Position numbers and translations under genes: made by a program. Shown piece by piece: positions 63,386 to 64,000 of a DNA stretch of 64,000 nucleotides. A model generated the notes under the pieces. That model did not search any database. It saw only the letters and a list, made by a program, of their open reading frames with translations, and had not been told where the DNA came from. Numbering within the stretch: position 1 is the stretch's first letter; each line of letters opens with the position of its first letter. Location: the NCBI GenBank assembly GCA_963834015.1, contig CAWIAG010000004.1, positions 372,001 to 436,000 on the forward strand. Reading direction: 5' to 3'. Source of the stretch: FEN-1297 sp963834015. GTDB lineage: Bacteria; Bacteroidota; Ignavibacteria; Ignavibacteriales; Ignavibacteriaceae.

Positions 63386-64000
63386 TCATATTAATAGATC
63401 AGGAAGTTCTGATATATTGCCCAGTATTTTATCAGCGCTGTTAAAGTTGCTGTATTTTGTTAATTCTGTCGGGATAACATAACATCTTATACCGGCATTC
63501 TTTGCCGCAAGCAATCCTCTTTCGGAATCTTCAACAGCTATGCATTCTTCTTTTGTGAAGCCTGATAATTCAACGGCTTTAAGGTATGGATCCGGTGCGG
63601 GTTTTGATTTTGCATAATCGCCAGATGCCAGTACAAAATCAAAATATTTAAGAAGATTCTGATCTCTTATGTATTAACTCAAAATGATTTCTTTTAGAAC
63701 TCGTTACAATTCCCATTTTAAATTTGCCGCAAAGTTTATGCAGTGTTTCTTCAGCCCCTTTAATAACGCTCATCTCTGTCGAAAGCAGGAAACTGTATAG
63801 CTCATCTCTTTCAACATGATATGAATCTATTTGTCCCTTGCTGTATCCTTTCGCTTCTGCAATGTGCCACGTTCCCAGCGCTTTTTTAAGAAAAAATTCA
63901 ATGTATAATTCTTTTGTAAGGTCAATCCCCATTTTTGCAAAAATTTCTTTATTTGCCCTGTAGTATAGCTTTTCCGTATCTACAAGAACTCCGTCGTTGT
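63386..64000 (-). pseudogene. HAD-superfamily phosphatase (beta-phosphoglucomutase-like), frameshifted, 5' end outside window
   Basis: The frame enters from the right edge with DGVLVDTEKLYYRANKEIFA, the HAD motif I region. It continues to MGIVTSSKRNHFELIHKR (motif II Ser-Ser) and breaks at about 63655-63670. The next frame gives LLKYFDFVLASGDYAKSKPA (motif III Lys), EDSERGLLAAKNAG (motif IV) and ends at TGA 63388-63386. Removing one base (for example from GAATCTTCTT) restores HKRSELLKYFDFVL. So this is either a sequencing insertion or a mutation. The protein is a small-molecule phosphatase or mutase; substrate unknown. Confidence 0.82.

Noticed and set aside
1..64000. CRISPR arrays, tRNA and rRNA genes, prophage
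   Set aside because: No regularly spaced repeats, no tRNA-like cloverleaf with GTTCRA loop, no rRNA segments and no phage structural genes were seen.

Overview
The window looks like a chromosomal segment of a low-GC member of the Ignavibacteria/Chlorobi/Bacteroidota group. The reasons are the long form of IspG, a transaldolase-phosphoglucose isomerase fusion, Bacteroidota-like promoter spacing in one place, and many short interspersed repeats between genes. This is judged from protein resemblance only. No rRNA or tRNA was seen.

Layout. 1-8056, all on the minus strand: ruvC (cut by the window edge), yebC, recJ, the RNase P RNA gene, an unidentified structured RNA candidate, a zinc-ribbon coiled-coil protein, nif3 and ispG. 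8287-10025: a complete IS110-family element with a recognisable bridge RNA, inserted exactly into the loop of a 31-bp palindromic repeat. 10193-14505 (minus): methyltransferase, B12-type radical SAM protein (frameshifted) and a glycosyltransferase-nucleotidyltransferase fusion. 14710-19107 (plus): dnaG, ferredoxin, geranylgeranyl-reductase-like flavoprotein, hemH. Then DinB, GNAT and a stand-alone TrpB2.

22945-31461 (minus) is an assimilatory sulfate reduction and siroheme operon: sir, cysH, an unknown gene, SUMT, MET8-like siroheme synthase, cysC, cysD, cysN. Its 420-nt leader is the most interesting part of the window. It holds two successive modules, each with a cysteine-rich mini-ORF followed by an intrinsic terminator. 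In both modules the last codons of the mini-ORF can pair with the 5' arm of the terminator. This is the layout expected of ribosome-mediated cysteine attenuation, present twice in tandem.

35942-47621 (plus) is an oxidative pentose phosphate island: tal-pgi fusion, zwf, a UPF0182 membrane protein, gnd, a second zwf and a CBS-pair protein. Upstream lies a frameshifted L-2-hydroxyglutarate oxidase gene. 47724-64000 is a mixed region of small stand-alone genes: PEBP, OsmC, ACT, MFS exporter, beta-CASP nuclease, methyltransferase, MarR-GNAT fusion, VOC proteins, AlkD, CHRD, bleomycin-hydrolase-like peptidase, alpha/beta hydrolase, SRPBCC and a truncated HAD phosphatase.

Six single-base frameshifts interrupt otherwise conserved genes (radical SAM, cysN twice, lhgO, tal-pgi, HAD). 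Several sit at short homopolymers, so sequencing or assembly error should be excluded before calling these genes dead. At least three families of short interspersed repeats occupy the gaps between genes.
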